In this document: piece by piece, positions 10,694 through 23,728 of the stretch
Layout of the letters: each line of letters starts with the position of its first letter
Position numbering within the stretch: the first letter of the stretch is position 1
Origin: Shewanella gaetbuli
GTDB taxonomy: Bacteria; Pseudomonadota; Gammaproteobacteria; Enterobacterales; Shewanellaceae
Assembly (NCBI RefSeq): GCF_023284065.1
Contig: NZ_JAKIKP010000002.1
Coordinates: 248,001 to 312,000, forward strand
Direction: 5' to 3'
DNA length: 64,000 nucleotides
Notes under the pieces: model-generated
Seen by the model: only the letters and a program-made list of their open reading frames with translations
What the model was told of the DNA's origin: nothing
Databases searched by the model: none
Program-made: the position numbers and the translations under genes

Positions 10694-11392
10694 TTATTGT
10701 GAAGATTGTTGAGTTAAAAATAATTGCGCTAATTGTAAATCATCTGGGTGAGTCACTTTAATGTTATCCACTCGCCCAGCGACTAAGCCCGGTTGCTCAC
10801 CTGCCCATTCCATGGCACTGGCTTCATCAGTAATTAACGCCCCTTCGGCTAACGCTTCAGTTAAATGATTTTTTAATGTTGCTACGGGAAATAATTGCGG
10901 TGTTAACGCATGCCAAAGATTTTCTCTATCAACTGTTTGTCCAATTGTGCCATCGCTATTACCGCGTTTCATGGTGTCTCTCACTGGCGCCGCTAAAATG
11001 GCGCCTTGGGGGAAACGTTCGCTAGCAGTAATTAATTTATTAATATCACCATGGGTTAAACAGGGTCTTGCCGCATCGTGTACTAACGCCCAAGCATTTT
11101 CATCTGCTTGCTGTAATGCGGCTAATACCGAATCTGCACGCTCTCCGCCGCCAACTACCTTAGTAATTTTAGGGTGGGAAGCTTGGCTTAATGTGCCAAA
11201 GTATTCGTCTTGGGGATGCAGTGCAACAATCACTTGCTTGATTGCAGGATGAGTTAATAGGCAATCTAAGGTATGAGCTAAAATAGTTTGCTGACCTAAC
11301 TGCAGGTATTGCTTAGGAATAGTCGCTTGCATTCTACTGCCAATGCCCGCAGCGGGAACAATAGCAATAAACGTTGATTTTGAACTTGTCAT
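10694..11392 (-). CDS. ispD: 2-C-methyl-D-erythritol 4-phosphate cytidylyltransferase
   Basis: Third step of the MEP pathway: joins MEP and CTP to CDP-ME. At 232 aa it fits the family. The nucleotide-binding Gly-rich loop IVPAAGIGSRMQATIPKQYL is at the N terminus; VHDAARPCL carries the catalytic-site Asp, and DNIKVTHPDDL lies near the end. It follows ftsB with only a few bases between and precedes ispF, the order ftsB-ispD-ispF-truD common in gammaproteobacteria. Confidence 0.97.
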   Translation of the reverse strand: MTSSKSTFIAIVPAAGIGSRMQATIPKQYLQLGQQTILAHTLDCLLTHPAIKQVIVALHPQDEYFGTLSQASHPKITKVVGGGERADSVLAALQQADENAWALVHDAARPCLTHGDINKLITASERFPQGAILAAPVRDTMKRGNSDGTIGQTVDRENLWHALTPQLFPVATLKNHLTEALAEGALITDEASAMEWAGEQPGLVAGRVDNIKVTHPDDLQLAQLFLTQQSSQ

Positions 11393-11395
11393 GAA

Positions 11396-11698
11396 TTATT
11401 GACCAAATTGATTACGTTCTATTAATTCTGAGCCCACTACACGATAAAAAGTTTCCCCTTCTTTAACGAGACCAAGCTCATTACGTGCGCGTTCTTCTAT
11501 GGCTTCTGTACCACTTTTAAGATCAATAATCTCTTGTTTAAGAATTTCATTTCGAGCAATCAGTTTTGCGTTACTTTCTTGTTGAGCGGTTATTTGAGTT
11601 TGCAAAGTAAAATATTCAGATAAATTATTCTCGCCCATCCATAGCCGATATTGCAGTAATGCCAGCAAAGCCGTGAGTGCAAAAATAAGTTTCTTCAT
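11396..11698 (-). CDS. ftsB: Cell division protein FtsB
   Basis: Single-pass divisome protein that bridges FtsL and FtsQ. The 100-aa protein begins with a hydrophobic transmembrane segment (about residues 3-20) and continues as a periplasmic coiled coil (QTQITAQQESNAKLIARNEILKQEI split over residues 32-57). The family ending NELGLVKEGETFYRVV is present. It starts the ftsB-ispD-ispF-truD-surE-pcm-nlpD gene run and is separated from eno upstream by a strong terminator. Confidence 0.95.
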   Translation of the reverse strand: MKKLIFALTALLALLQYRLWMGENNLSEYFTLQTQITAQQESNAKLIARNEILKQEIIDLKSGTEAIEERARNELGLVKEGETFYRVVGSELIERNQFGQ

Positions 11699-11751
11699 AA
11701 GCCGTAACTAAACCATATCTCTCGAAATAATGAATATAGTTATAATACAAC

Positions 11752-11781
11752 AAAAAAGGCCACCTAGTGGTGGCCTTTTTT
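11752..11781 (-). terminator. Rho-independent terminator downstream of eno
   Basis: Perfect 13-bp inverted repeat AAAAAAGGCCACC / GGTGGCCTTTTTT around the tetraloop TAGT. It is symmetric, but only minus-strand genes flank it, so it ends the eno transcript and separates eno from ftsB. Confidence 0.93.
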
Positions 11782-11795
11782 AACTCAAGCTAAAT

Positions 11796-13330
<1,535 letters not shown>

Positions 13331-13332
<2 letters not shown>

Positions 13333-13366
13333 AAAAGCCGCTGATTTATTAGTCAGCGGCTTCATT
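13331..13366 (-). terminator. Rho-independent terminator of pyrG
   Basis: Stem AAGCCGCTGA / TCAGCGGCTT (13335-13344 and 13353-13362) with an 8-base loop. The A run at 13331-13336 provides the U tract for pyrG transcripts on the minus strand. It begins directly after the pyrG stop. Confidence 0.9.
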
Positions 13367-13370
13367 TTTA

Positions 13371-15056
<1,686 letters not shown>

Positions 15057-15106
15057 CTAGGACGGGGCGATAGTATACCAAAGCCACTTCGATTCGACAA
15101 ACCAAA

Positions 15107-15134
15107 AGCGAGGATATTTTATTAATTATCCTCG
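15107..15134 (-). terminator. Likely terminator of mazG
   Basis: Perfect 8-bp stem CGAGGATA / TATCCTCG (15109-15116, 15127-15134) with a 10-base loop. On the minus strand it is followed by CTTTTGG, a short U tract, so termination may be partial and allow read-through to pyrG. Confidence 0.6.
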
Positions 15135-15172
15135 ATTCAGTGGTTAGATTAAATTTTTACAATCTGCCGATA

Positions 15173-16030
15173 TTAATTTTTTTGTTGCAGTTTGACTTGA
15201 TCCCAATAGCTATCTAACTCTTCAAGTGAATGTTGTTCAAAGGATTTACCACTTTCACTGACACAAGCTTCTACGCCTCTGAAACGCTGTTCAAATTTAT
15301 TATTGGCTTGTCTTAATGCAGTTTCAGGATCAACATTTAAATGTCTTGCTAAATTTACCACTGCAAATAATAAATCCCCTATTTCATCAACCACTTTAGG
15401 TTGGTAGGTTTCTGGGTCGCTTGCTAAGCATTTTGCTTCAGCTAGCACTTCGTCAATTTCTTCATGAACTTTGCCCACAACAGGCTCAAGCTCAGGCCAG
15501 TCAAAACCTACTTTAGCCACCCGCTTTTGAATTTTTGCAGCACGTTTTAGTGCGGGTAAAGCTTGGGGAATATCATCAAGGTGAGAAAGCTGCTTTTTTT
15601 GAACGCGCTCTTGGGCTTTTATGTCATCCCAGTTTTGTTTAACTTCGGTGGCGGTTTGAAGTGCTTGTTGCACGCCAACCGAAGTGTCATTGCTATTGAG
15701 TAATGATTGAGTATCAAAGATATGCGGATGGCGGCGAGTTAACTTTGCACAAATACGTTCGACAACCGTTGAGAAGTCGAACATCCCTTGTTCACTGGCT
15801 ATTTGGCTATAAAACACCACTTGAAAAAGTAAGTCGCCTAACTCATCCGGAAGCTCATGCCAAGCATGACGCTCAATGGTGTCGGCCACTTCGTATGCCT
15901 CTTCCAATGTAAACGGCAGAATAGACTGAAAGGTTTGTTGCTTATCCCACGGACAGCCGTCAACTGGGTCGCGTAACTTTTGCATAATATCCAGCAACGA
16001 CTGAATATTCGAGTGTGGCTTTACGGTCAT
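15173..16030 (-). CDS. mazG: Nucleoside triphosphate pyrophosphohydrolase MazG
   Basis: House-cleaning enzyme that hydrolyses NTPs and dNTPs to monophosphate and pyrophosphate; in E. coli it affects ppGpp during starvation. The 285-aa protein contains two MazG folds. The first has the metal ligands in FTLEEAYEVADTIE and DELGDLLFQVVFYSQ; the second has EVHEEIDEVLAEA and DEIGDLLFAVVNLARHL. It follows relA by about 48 bases, the conserved relA-mazG order, which links it to stringent-response metabolism. Confidence 0.96.
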   Translation of the reverse strand: MTVKPHSNIQSLLDIMQKLRDPVDGCPWDKQQTFQSILPFTLEEAYEVADTIERHAWHELPDELGDLLFQVVFYSQIASEQGMFDFSTVVERICAKLTRRHPHIFDTQSLLNSNDTSVGVQQALQTATEVKQNWDDIKAQERVQKKQLSHLDDIPQALPALKRAAKIQKRVAKVGFDWPELEPVVGKVHEEIDEVLAEAKCLASDPETYQPKVVDEIGDLLFAVVNLARHLNVDPETALRQANNKFEQRFRGVEACVSESGKSFEQHSLEELDSYWDQVKLQQKN

Positions 16031-16078
16031 CTCAAAGGCTCTTATCTGTTAAAAAGCAATATTGTAACTAGCAATAGC

Positions 16079-18283
16079 TTAAAGTCTTCTTGACTCTATA
16101 ACCCCTTCAATTTGAGTCAGCTTTGACAATACTCTTGATAGATCATCAATGTTATATAGCTCTAACTCTAATTCCACTGAAGCGGTTTGAGTTTTGACAT
16201 CTGAGTTAGAACTCATGGCCATTACATTAGACTTTTCTGCCGCTAACACCGTGGTGATATCACGTAATAAGCCACTTCTGTCATGGGCAACCACCCGTAC
16301 TCGAATACGATAACCGCCTGAGTAGTTTTCACCCCACACCACATCAACGGCACGTTCAGGGTGGGCTCTCATCAGCTCTTTAACTTGCTCACAATCACTT
16401 CTATGAACCGATATTCCTCGTCCCATGGTGATATAACCAAAAATTTCATCACCGGGAACAGGCTGACAACAGCGGGCGATATGACTTAATAAATTCCCTA
16501 CACCGTTAACTTCAACCTGTCCTTTGTTAGATTTTTTAGGTCGATGCACCGCTTTTTTAAGAATATCTTCAACAATTTCTTCTTCGGTATCAGGCTCGTT
16601 TCGCAGTTGGCTTTCAGTGTAATTAACTACCTGATTTAATCTTAAATCGCCCCCGCCAATAGCCGCTAACATGTCATCCATGCCATTAAGGTTGAAACGC
16701 TCTACCGCAATGGCGGCATCTTTTAATTTAAGTCCGACTCGATTCAATTCGGTTTCAAGCATTTCTTTACCGGCAACAATATTTTTATCGCGGTCTTGTT
16801 GTTTAAACCAATGCTGAATTTTGGCGCGAGAACGCGACGACTTGATATAGCCTAAATTAGGGTTTAACCAGTCTCTTTTAGGGTTAGGTGTTTTTGAGGT
16901 AATAATTTCAATACGCTCACCGGTTTCCACTTGATAAGTAAAGGGCACAATTCGTCCATCCACTTTTGCGCCAATACAACGGTGACCTACTTGTGAGTGA
17001 ATATAATAGGCAAAATCAAGTACCGTTGAACCCAGTGGTAAATCAACAACCTCGCCACTTGGCGTAAACACATAAACTCGGTCTTCAAATACTTGGCTAC
17101 GCACTTCATCAACCAAGTTGCCGCTTTCAGCAACATCTTCTTGCCACTGTAAAATTTTACGCAACCAGTTAATTTTTTCTTCATAACCGCTTTGCTTGGC
17201 CGTGTTAGCACCTTCTTTATATTTCCAGTGCGCAGCAACACCTAACTCAGCATCTTGATGCATTGCTTCTGTGCGTATTTGAATTTCAACCGTTTTACCT
17301 TCAGGGCCAACCACTACGGTATGAATAGATTGGTAACCATTAGGTTTAGGATTAGCCACGTAGTCGTCAAACTCACGGGGGATGTGGTGCCATAAATCAT
17401 GCACAACGCCTAATGCGCCATAACAATCTTGCAGGCGGTCAGTAACAATGCGTACGGCTCTTACATCAAAAAGTTCGTCAAATTTAAGGTCTTTACCTTT
17501 CATTTTTCGCCAAATACTGTAGATGTGCTTTGGACGGCCATAAACTTTGGCACGTATTTGATCATCATCAAGTCTTTTTTGTAGTTGGCTAACAAACTTG
17601 TCGATATATACTTCACGGTCAACACGCTTACCGTCTAATTGTTTTGCAATATCAACATACACTGTTGGGTGCAGGTAACGAAAAGAGATATCTTCCAGCT
17701 CCCACTTAAGCTGGCCGATACCCAGCCGATTGGCTAACGGGGCATATATATCGGCAATTTCTCTGGCCACTAGCACTCTTGTTTCTTCATCGGCATTTTT
17801 AACGGCACGTAAAGTACATACACGCTCAGCTAGCTTAATCACCACGGCACGCACATCTTCAACCATTGCCAATAACATTTTACGAATATTATCTATTTGC
17901 GGCTCAGCGCTACGGCCATGAGACACTTTTAACGCCCCAATGGCATTCATGGTGACAACACTGCTGACTAATTTGGCTAAAGATTTAGAGTACTGCTGCT
18001 CAATTTGTTCTTCAGTAATGCACTCAGCCTCTAACAAAACAAACAACAATGAGGCTTGTAGTGTTTCTAAGTCCATATTGAGCGGCGCAAGAATTTCGAC
18101 CATTTCTCGTGCACGTTCAAGCAACTCGGTATGTATGGCGGGGTCAGCAATAGGCATGGCTTCAAGCTGTTTAAGCATGTCGAGTAACAATTTAGCATCG
18201 TGTTCATCTTCGATGTATCTGGCCACCCATTCATCAAGATTAAACTCATCTGTATTGAAATGCGCTTCGCGAACTGAAACCAT
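16079..18283 (-). CDS. relA: GTP pyrophosphokinase RelA ((p)ppGpp synthetase I)
   Basis: Ribosome-associated alarmone synthetase activated by uncharged tRNA. I start it at ATG 18283 (734 aa, MVSVREAHF), with AAGGA 7 bases upstream. The N-terminal hydrolase-like domain lacks the metal-binding His-Asp motif seen in SpoT (the corresponding helix reads LLFVLLEAECITEEQ), so it should be synthetase only. The synthetase domain has GRPKHIYSIWRKM, FDELFDVRAVRI and the GTP-site ANPKPNGYQSIHTVV. A TGS domain (VYVFTPSGEVVDLPLGSTVLDFAY in the protein), a zinc-finger region (HIARCCQPVPGDEI) and a C-terminal ACT/RRM follow. Confidence 0.97.
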   Translation of the reverse strand: MVSVREAHFNTDEFNLDEWVARYIEDEHDAKLLLDMLKQLEAMPIADPAIHTELLERAREMVEILAPLNMDLETLQASLLFVLLEAECITEEQIEQQYSKSLAKLVSSVVTMNAIGALKVSHGRSAEPQIDNIRKMLLAMVEDVRAVVIKLAERVCTLRAVKNADEETRVLVAREIADIYAPLANRLGIGQLKWELEDISFRYLHPTVYVDIAKQLDGKRVDREVYIDKFVSQLQKRLDDDQIRAKVYGRPKHIYSIWRKMKGKDLKFDELFDVRAVRIVTDRLQDCYGALGVVHDLWHHIPREFDDYVANPKPNGYQSIHTVVVGPEGKTVEIQIRTEAMHQDAELGVAAHWKYKEGANTAKQSGYEEKINWLRKILQWQEDVAESGNLVDEVRSQVFEDRVYVFTPSGEVVDLPLGSTVLDFAYYIHSQVGHRCIGAKVDGRIVPFTYQVETGERIEIITSKTPNPKRDWLNPNLGYIKSSRSRAKIQHWFKQQDRDKNIVAGKEMLETELNRVGLKLKDAAIAVERFNLNGMDDMLAAIGGGDLRLNQVVNYTESQLRNEPDTEEEIVEDILKKAVHRPKKSNKGQVEVNGVGNLLSHIARCCQPVPGDEIFGYITMGRGISVHRSDCEQVKELMRAHPERAVDVVWGENYSGGYRIRVRVVAHDRSGLLRDITTVLAAEKSNVMAMSSNSDVKTQTASVELELELYNIDDLSRVLSKLTQIEGVIESRRL

Positions 18284-18414
18284 AGTTAATTCCTTACCCA
18301 TTGTCTGTTAGGCCAACAGCAATGCTTTATACTTTTTAAACTGAACAGCTGATCAACTGAATGAATTATCCGCAGTTTTCACTGAATAAAATAACTAGAC
18401 TATATTGAAGCTAT

Positions 18415-18454
18415 CATAGTCATTTATCAATTCATTAAAATGTAAATGACTATG
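18415..18454. repeat. 12-bp perfect inverted repeat between relA and rlmD
   Basis: CATAGTCATTTA (18415-18426) and its exact complement TAAATGACTATG (18443-18454) flank a 16-base AT-rich spacer. No U tract follows on either strand, so it is a poor intrinsic terminator. It lies downstream of rlmD and upstream of relA and could be an operator or an RNA structure in the relA leader. Confidence 0.6.
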
Positions 18455-18483
18455 TTTCATGCAGTTAACAACCTTACTGAGCA

Positions 18484-19860
18484 CTATACGGTTAACTCAA
18501 ATAACGCCATTGCTTCAATATGATGAGTTTGAGGAAACATATCCACCATACCTAGCCGAGTTAACTGATAGCCTTGCTCATTTAATACTTTAGTATCTCT
18601 CGCTAAACTGGCGGGGTTACACGACACATAAACCACCTTTTTAGGACGCATTTTGTGTAACCACTGCAAACTTTCAAAGGCCCCTGCTCTAGCTGGGTCT
18701 AATAATAGTTTATCAATTTTACCTAACCACTTTTCATGGGTTAAATCGGCACTTAAATCAGCATGATGAAAGGATAAATTAGTCAAGTGATTTAATTGCG
18801 CATTAGCCTTAGCTTGTTGCACCATTTCAGGTACACCTTCAACACCAATCACTTGTTGTGCATTAGATGCCAGTGGTAATGAGAAATTACCCACACCGCA
18901 AAACAAATCTAAAATTCGTTCGTCTTTTTGGGGCGCTAACCAAGTTAATGCTTGCTGAACCATGGCATGGTTTATCGCACCGTTAACTTGAACAAAATTG
19001 CCAGGGGTAAACTCGCAGGTCACGCCTTGATTGTTATTGTCATCACTGGCCAATAAATAGTGAGGTAGGGTTACTGATGTTTCATCAAGTGGCTCAGGAT
19101 AAATTTGGCTTAACGAATTATCATTATCTTGAATCAACAAAGTAATTTTTTGATTTGCTGCAAACTCGGCTAACCAGCGTGTATCTGAAGCAGGCAATCT
19201 TTTCGTGACTCTTAATACGGCAAAAATGCCATTTTCGGCTTGAGTTAACTCTAAGTGCCCTAAGCTCGCTTTAGATTTTAGCTGGTTTAAGTTTGCCGCA
19301 AACGGCTTAATTAGGTCAGATAACGGTTTAGCTAAAACATCACACTGGGTAATGGTTGCAATTTTACTGGAGGCTGATTGTCGAAACCCTAATTGTAAGT
19401 GCTGAGTATTTTTATTAAAAACTGTGGCTAACCGCGCACGTCGACGATAATGCCAGCCTTCACCTTTAATGGCAGGGGCAATTTTATTGTCATCTAATGC
19501 ATTCCCGCCCAACTTATTCATAAGGTCAATTAAGGCTTGTTGTTTATGCTCTCGCTGCGCTTCTAAAGCCATGTGCTGCAAGTTACAACCGCCGCATTGC
19601 TGATAATGCGGGCAAACAGGTTCGGTTCTTTGGCTGCTTACTTGTTCAATTTTAGTTAATTTCGCTTTAGCATAACTTTTCTTTTGTTCAGTAAATTGCA
19701 CCGTCACTTCTTCATCAGGTAATGCGCCTGGTACAAATACGACTTTCCCTTGATATTGCGCAATTCCTGCACCTAAGTGATCTAATTGGGTGACTTTCAG
19801 ACTAAGCTTAGAAGATAACTGCTTAGATTTATTTGGTTTCGCTTTAAAAAATTGTGCCAT
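18484..19860 (-). CDS. rlmD: 23S rRNA (uracil(1939)-C(5))-methyltransferase RlmD
   Basis: SAM-dependent methyltransferase that makes m5U1939 in 23S rRNA (formerly RumA). I start it at ATG 19860 (458 aa, MAQFFKAKP), where GAGG lies 5 bases upstream. A TRAM RNA-binding domain ([21 protein letters not shown]) comes first. The Fe-S cluster cysteines follow in [15 protein letters not shown], with a fourth Cys later (ITQCDV). The C-terminal Rossmann domain has [15 protein letters not shown], the LLLDPARAG motif and the catalytic Cys in [12 protein letters not shown]. It is divergent from barA, as in other Shewanella and in E. coli. Confidence 0.96.
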   Translation of the reverse strand: MAQFFKAKPNKSKQLSSKLSLKVTQLDHLGAGIAQYQGKVVFVPGALPDEEVTVQFTEQKKSYAKAKLTKIEQVSSQRTEPVCPHYQQCGGCNLQHMALEAQREHKQQALIDLMNKLGGNALDDNKIAPAIKGEGWHYRRRARLATVFNKNTQHLQLGFRQSASSKIATITQCDVLAKPLSDLIKPFAANLNQLKSKASLGHLELTQAENGIFAVLRVTKRLPASDTRWLAEFAANQKITLLIQDNDNSLSQIYPEPLDETSVTLPHYLLASDDNNNQGVTCEFTPGNFVQVNGAINHAMVQQALTWLAPQKDERILDLFCGVGNFSLPLASNAQQVIGVEGVPEMVQQAKANAQLNHLTNLSFHHADLSADLTHEKWLGKIDKLLLDPARAGAFESLQWLHKMRPKKVVYVSCNPASLARDTKVLNEQGYQLTRLGMVDMFPQTHHIEAMALFELTV

Positions 19861-19979
19861 TTCGGCCTCTAAAATTGAATAAAACACTAGTCAAGAGCGC
19901 GTCATTTCTGGCAGTCTAGACTCATATCAATAATATATTGAAGGGAATAAGCCCCAAGATCATGAAAAGTACCAACAAT

Positions 19980-22826
19980 ATGACCAAGTATAGCCTTCGA
20001 TCATGGGTACTTGTACTAGCCTTAGCACCAACCATTGTAGTGGGTATTCTACTTGGAAGTTACTTCACCATAAACCGCTTTTATGAATTAGAAGACTCGT
20101 TAATGGTCAAAGGCAGTAATATTATTGAACCATTAGCACTTGCAAGTGAGTATGGCATTGTCACTAAAGACCGTGAGTCGACAAAAAAACTCTTGTCTGC
20201 TGCGCAAATGAACAACTCAACATTAATTTTATCTATCGCGATTTTTGATAGTCAAAATCAACTTTTTGTCACCTCGCATTACCATAAAGACTTTGAAATT
20301 ATGCGAACTTTAGAACCGCTTTCAGAGTTGAATAAAACCCAGTTTGATACTGTAGATGATATTTTAATCATTAGAAGCCCAATAATTTCAAATATCGATT
20401 TAGCCCCTAATTCCATTATAAATCGAACCACTAACCTGCCACTGCAACATTTAATACAGCCCAGCAATACCGCCTCAACCAGCGTGGCAAAACCTATCTA
20501 TAACAATAAACAAGAGCAAGTATTAGGTTATATTGCTATTTTGGTGAATAAAGAAAACGCCTTACTAGAGCAACACCGTGCGGCAATTGCAGCCTTTATT
20601 ATTGTGCTTATTGGGGTGCAATTTAATCTATTTTTCACTTTCAGGTTAGTTAAACACGTGAACCATCCGATCACCGAGATGGTAAGAGTAGTCGCTAAAA
20701 TTCGTGAAGGTAAACTGGATACCCGACTCGATGGTCACTTAATTGGTGAGTTAGATTTACTCAAACGCGGTATTAACGCTATGGCGGGATCATTGAGTGA
20801 ATATCATGATGAAATGCAGCAAAATATTGACCAAGCGACTTCTGATTTACGTGAAACACTTGAACAAATTGAGATTCAAAATGTTGAATTAGATTTAGCC
20901 AAAAAACGCGCGTTAGAAGCAAGCCGTATTAAATCTGAATTCTTGGCCAATATGTCGCATGAATTACGTACACCGCTCAATGGGGTGATCGGTTTTTCTA
21001 GGCAGCTTATCAAAACACCGCTGCACTCAAGTCAGTTAGATTACATTAAAACTATTGAAAGAAGTGCCACTAACCTGCTGAGCATCATTAACGATATTCT
21101 CGACTTTTCAAAATTAGAAGCCGGTAAAATGGTGCTTGAAAAAATGCCATTTGCCTTACGAGAAACCCTTGCCGATACGTTAACTATTATCGCCGGTAGC
21201 GCTAAAGAAAAGGGATTAGAGTTAGTCGTTGATATTGACTCTCAAGTCCCAGAAAGTGTCAGTGGTGACGCTATGCGAGTGAGCCAAATAATCACAAACT
21301 TAGTGGGTAATGCGATTAAGTTTACTGACCAAGGTAGTGTCGTCATAAAAATAGTTTTAGTAGGGAAAACAGACGACAACGTGACTATTCGCTGCGAAGT
21401 GATTGATACAGGCATTGGTATTGATGAAAGCCAGCAGGAATATTTATTCCAAGCTTTTGGGCAAGCAGATTCTTCTATTTCTAGACGTTTCGGTGGTACC
21501 GGCTTAGGGCTGGTCATTACTAAGAGGCTAATTAACCAAATGGGTGGCCAAATTGGCTTTACGTCCAGCCCTGATAAAGGCTCAAACTTCTGGTTTGTTT
21601 TACCGTTAAATCTCAGCCAGTTTGATGTGGCTGAAGTACTGCCAATGGAAACATTACGGAATAAGTCAATATTGCTATACGAACCACGAGAGCTAACACG
21701 CGATACACTGAACAGACGGTTAGAGTCTTGGCAGCTCACGTTAACGAGTGTTGCCACTATTGAGCACCTTAATACTGCACTCCTACAAGACAATATAGAA
21801 TATGACTATATTTTGATGAGCTGCCATGGCTTTACTAGCCCTGATGAAATTACCCATCAATTAAAAGTCGCCAAAGCCCATACGCCTTGTTTGATTTTAT
21901 TGCATGATTGTATCGACCAAGACATCATCAATAATCACTTAAAGCTTCACACCGACTTATTACTGACCGTACCGATTAGTGATAACGAATTAGCAAGACA
22001 CTTAATTTATCCTCCAGCCCCTAAAACAGTATTGCAATTGCCAACTTATGCCACGCAAACGAATGTGGAACGACTCAATGTTTCTGTGCTGGCTGTGGAT
22101 GATAATGTGGCTAACTTGAAGCTTATTGATACCTTATTACAAGAACTAGTGATCAATGTCACCACCGCCCCAAATGGTGAAGAAGCGATTAAAAACTGCC
22201 AACAGAAAAACTTTGACCTAATTTTTATGGATATTCAAATGCCAGGCATTGACGGTATTCGAGCCGCACAAAAAATTCGTCGCGACTCAATGAACCGTCA
22301 TACACCTATCATTGCTGTAACTGCCCATGCTATTGCCGAAGAAAGAGAAAACATTTTAAGTTCAGGCATGGATGGTTATTTACCCAAACCCATAGATGAA
22401 GCCTCATTAAAAAAAGTCATCAACCGTTGGATAGGTAAACCTAAATTTACCCATTTTGACCTGCATACGCTCAACTGGGAACTTTGCTTAACCCAAGCAA
22501 ACCAAAAGCCCACCTTAGCGCTTGAAATGCTCAAGCTTCTTGTGGACTCTATACCCGACACCATTAATAACATTCAACTCGCGCTTGAAAAAGAAGACAA
22601 TGAATCCATGTTGCAAGCAGTGCATAAACTCCATGGCGCCAGTTGTTATAGCGGAGTGCCGACCACCCAAAAACTTTGCCAAGAAATTGAATCATCATTG
22701 AAGCAAAAAATTCAAATTAGTGAGCTAGAGCCTGAAATACTAGAGTTACTTGACGAGCTAACTAAGGTAGAATCAGCAGCAACACAAGTATTAGAACAGT
22801 TATCGATGGATATGCCACATGAGTAA
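19980..22826 (+). CDS. barA: Hybrid sensor histidine kinase BarA
   Basis: Tripartite sensor of the BarA-UvrY system that controls the Csr small RNAs. I begin it at ATG 19980 (948 aa) because family similarity starts at MTKYSLRSWV; ATG 19962 and TTG 19938 are possible earlier starts, and none has a clear ribosome site. Order: transmembrane segment about 8-30, periplasmic region, second membrane segment near 195-215, HAMP, dimerisation domain with H327 in SHELRTP, ATPase domain (DTGIGID, GGTGLGL). Next is a receiver-like domain lacking the phospho-acceptor Asp (YILMSCHGF), then a true receiver with D751 (MDIQMP) and an HPt domain with H885 (KLHGASC). It overlaps the next gene by 8 bases. Confidence 0.95.
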   Translation: MTKYSLRSWVLVLALAPTIVVGILLGSYFTINRFYELEDSLMVKGSNIIEPLALASEYGIVTKDRESTKKLLSAAQMNNSTLILSIAIFDSQNQLFVTSHYHKDFEIMRTLEPLSELNKTQFDTVDDILIIRSPIISNIDLAPNSIINRTTNLPLQHLIQPSNTASTSVAKPIYNNKQEQVLGYIAILVNKENALLEQHRAAIAAFIIVLIGVQFNLFFTFRLVKHVNHPITEMVRVVAKIREGKLDTRLDGHLIGELDLLKRGINAMAGSLSEYHDEMQQNIDQATSDLRETLEQIEIQNVELDLAKKRALEASRIKSEFLANMSHELRTPLNGVIGFSRQLIKTPLHSSQLDYIKTIERSATNLLSIINDILDFSKLEAGKMVLEKMPFALRETLADTLTIIAGSAKEKGLELVVDIDSQVPESVSGDAMRVSQIITNLVGNAIKFTDQGSVVIKIVLVGKTDDNVTIRCEVIDTGIGIDESQQEYLFQAFGQADSSISRRFGGTGLGLVITKRLINQMGGQIGFTSSPDKGSNFWFVLPLNLSQFDVAEVLPMETLRNKSILLYEPRELTRDTLNRRLESWQLTLTSVATIEHLNTALLQDNIEYDYILMSCHGFTSPDEITHQLKVAKAHTPCLILLHDCIDQDIINNHLKLHTDLLLTVPISDNELARHLIYPPAPKTVLQLPTYATQTNVERLNVSVLAVDDNVANLKLIDTLLQELVINVTTAPNGEEAIKNCQQKNFDLIFMDIQMPGIDGIRAAQKIRRDSMNRHTPIIAVTAHAIAEERENILSSGMDGYLPKPIDEASLKKVINRWIGKPKFTHFDLHTLNWELCLTQANQKPTLALEMLKLLVDSIPDTINNIQLALEKEDNESMLQAVHKLHGASCYSGVPTTQKLCQEIESSLKQKIQISELEPEILELLDELTKVESAATQVLEQLSMDMPHE

Positions 22827-23418
22827 CAAAGCCGGATTTTTTAAACGTTTAAAAGCACTTTCTTTACCGCAAAAACAACTTTTTGCCGTAGCGCTATGCC
22901 AGCGAATGTTACCTAATTATCAGTTATTTTCAGAAGTCTGTGAATTTGGTCAACCTACAGTTTTATCGACTGCTTTAGATCTACTGTGGCAAAGTCAGTA
23001 TGACAAAAAGGTTAAATTCAATGTCGACGTTCATCTACAACGTTTAGATGAAAACACTCCAGATCCTGCTGACTTTGAAGCTTACGGCGTTTATCCAGCA
23101 ATGGATGCTGCGGTTGCCATTTCAACCTTAATGAGCGCAATACAGGCTAAAGCAGAAGAAGATATTGTTAATATCAGCAAATTGTCTTCCAGCACCGTGG
23201 CTAATTATATTGAAGCCCTAAGTGATGAAAGCTTAATGGATGAAGCATTAGATGATTTTGTGTTTTCTCATCCGGTTATGGCTGAAGAGAAAGAATTACA
23301 AGGCATGTTATTAGATATCATTGAGGCTAATCCCACTATCCAAGCTGATTTAGTTAAAGGCTTACGCAAAGATATCATTGAAGCAGGCGTATCTAATATC
23401 GGCATTTCAATCGACTAA
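22819..23418 (+). CDS. YjaG-like DUF416 family protein
   Basis: A 199-aa acidic helical protein matching the DUF416 family (E. coli YjaG). The family N terminus (KRLKALSLPQKQLFAVALCQRMLPNYQLF) and the YGVYPAMDAAVAIS segment are visible. No biochemical role is established. The start overlaps the barA stop by 8 bases, so it is translationally coupled to barA. No signal peptide or membrane segment is evident, so it is probably cytoplasmic. Confidence 0.85.
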   Translation: MSNKAGFFKRLKALSLPQKQLFAVALCQRMLPNYQLFSEVCEFGQPTVLSTALDLLWQSQYDKKVKFNVDVHLQRLDENTPDPADFEAYGVYPAMDAAVAISTLMSAIQAKAEEDIVNISKLSSSTVANYIEALSDESLMDEALDDFVFSHPVMAEEKELQGMLLDIIEANPTIQADLVKGLRKDIIEAGVSNIGISID

Positions 23419-23657
23419 TCATTGCAAGAACACTCCCCCTCAAAGCATTTCTACACAAACCTAGACCTGTTAGCTATCTTTAAATTAAAAGTGGCTAACA
23501 GATCAATTTAACGCGCTGTTTATCACAAAAATCTCAGGCTTTTTACCCACTAGATAAATGATTGTAAATTCAGTGCTACCAAGGTTTTGTGAAAAAAATT
23601 AAGCGCTCAGCAAACCATATTGTCTAGCTTTTAAGCAAAAAAGCTTTAATTGGCTAC

Positions 23658-23701
23658 TTTACTGTATAAAAAATCAGTATATACTGTATATCAACACAGT
23701 G
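23658..23701 (+). promoter_or_regulatory. recN promoter with two tandem LexA boxes
   Basis: Box 1 is TACTGTATAAAAAATCAGTA (23660-23679, one mismatch in the second half: TCAG for ACAG). Box 2 is TACTGTATATCAACACAGTG (23682-23701, perfect CTGT-N8-ACAG). They are 22 bp apart centre to centre, that is, on the same DNA face. A plausible promoter TTTACT-N16-TATACT (23658-23685) lies across them, so both boxes cover polymerase contacts. Multiple boxes at recN are known in E. coli. Confidence 0.88.
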
Positions 23702-23728
23702 GTTTAGTTTTAGCGACAGGACATCAAT

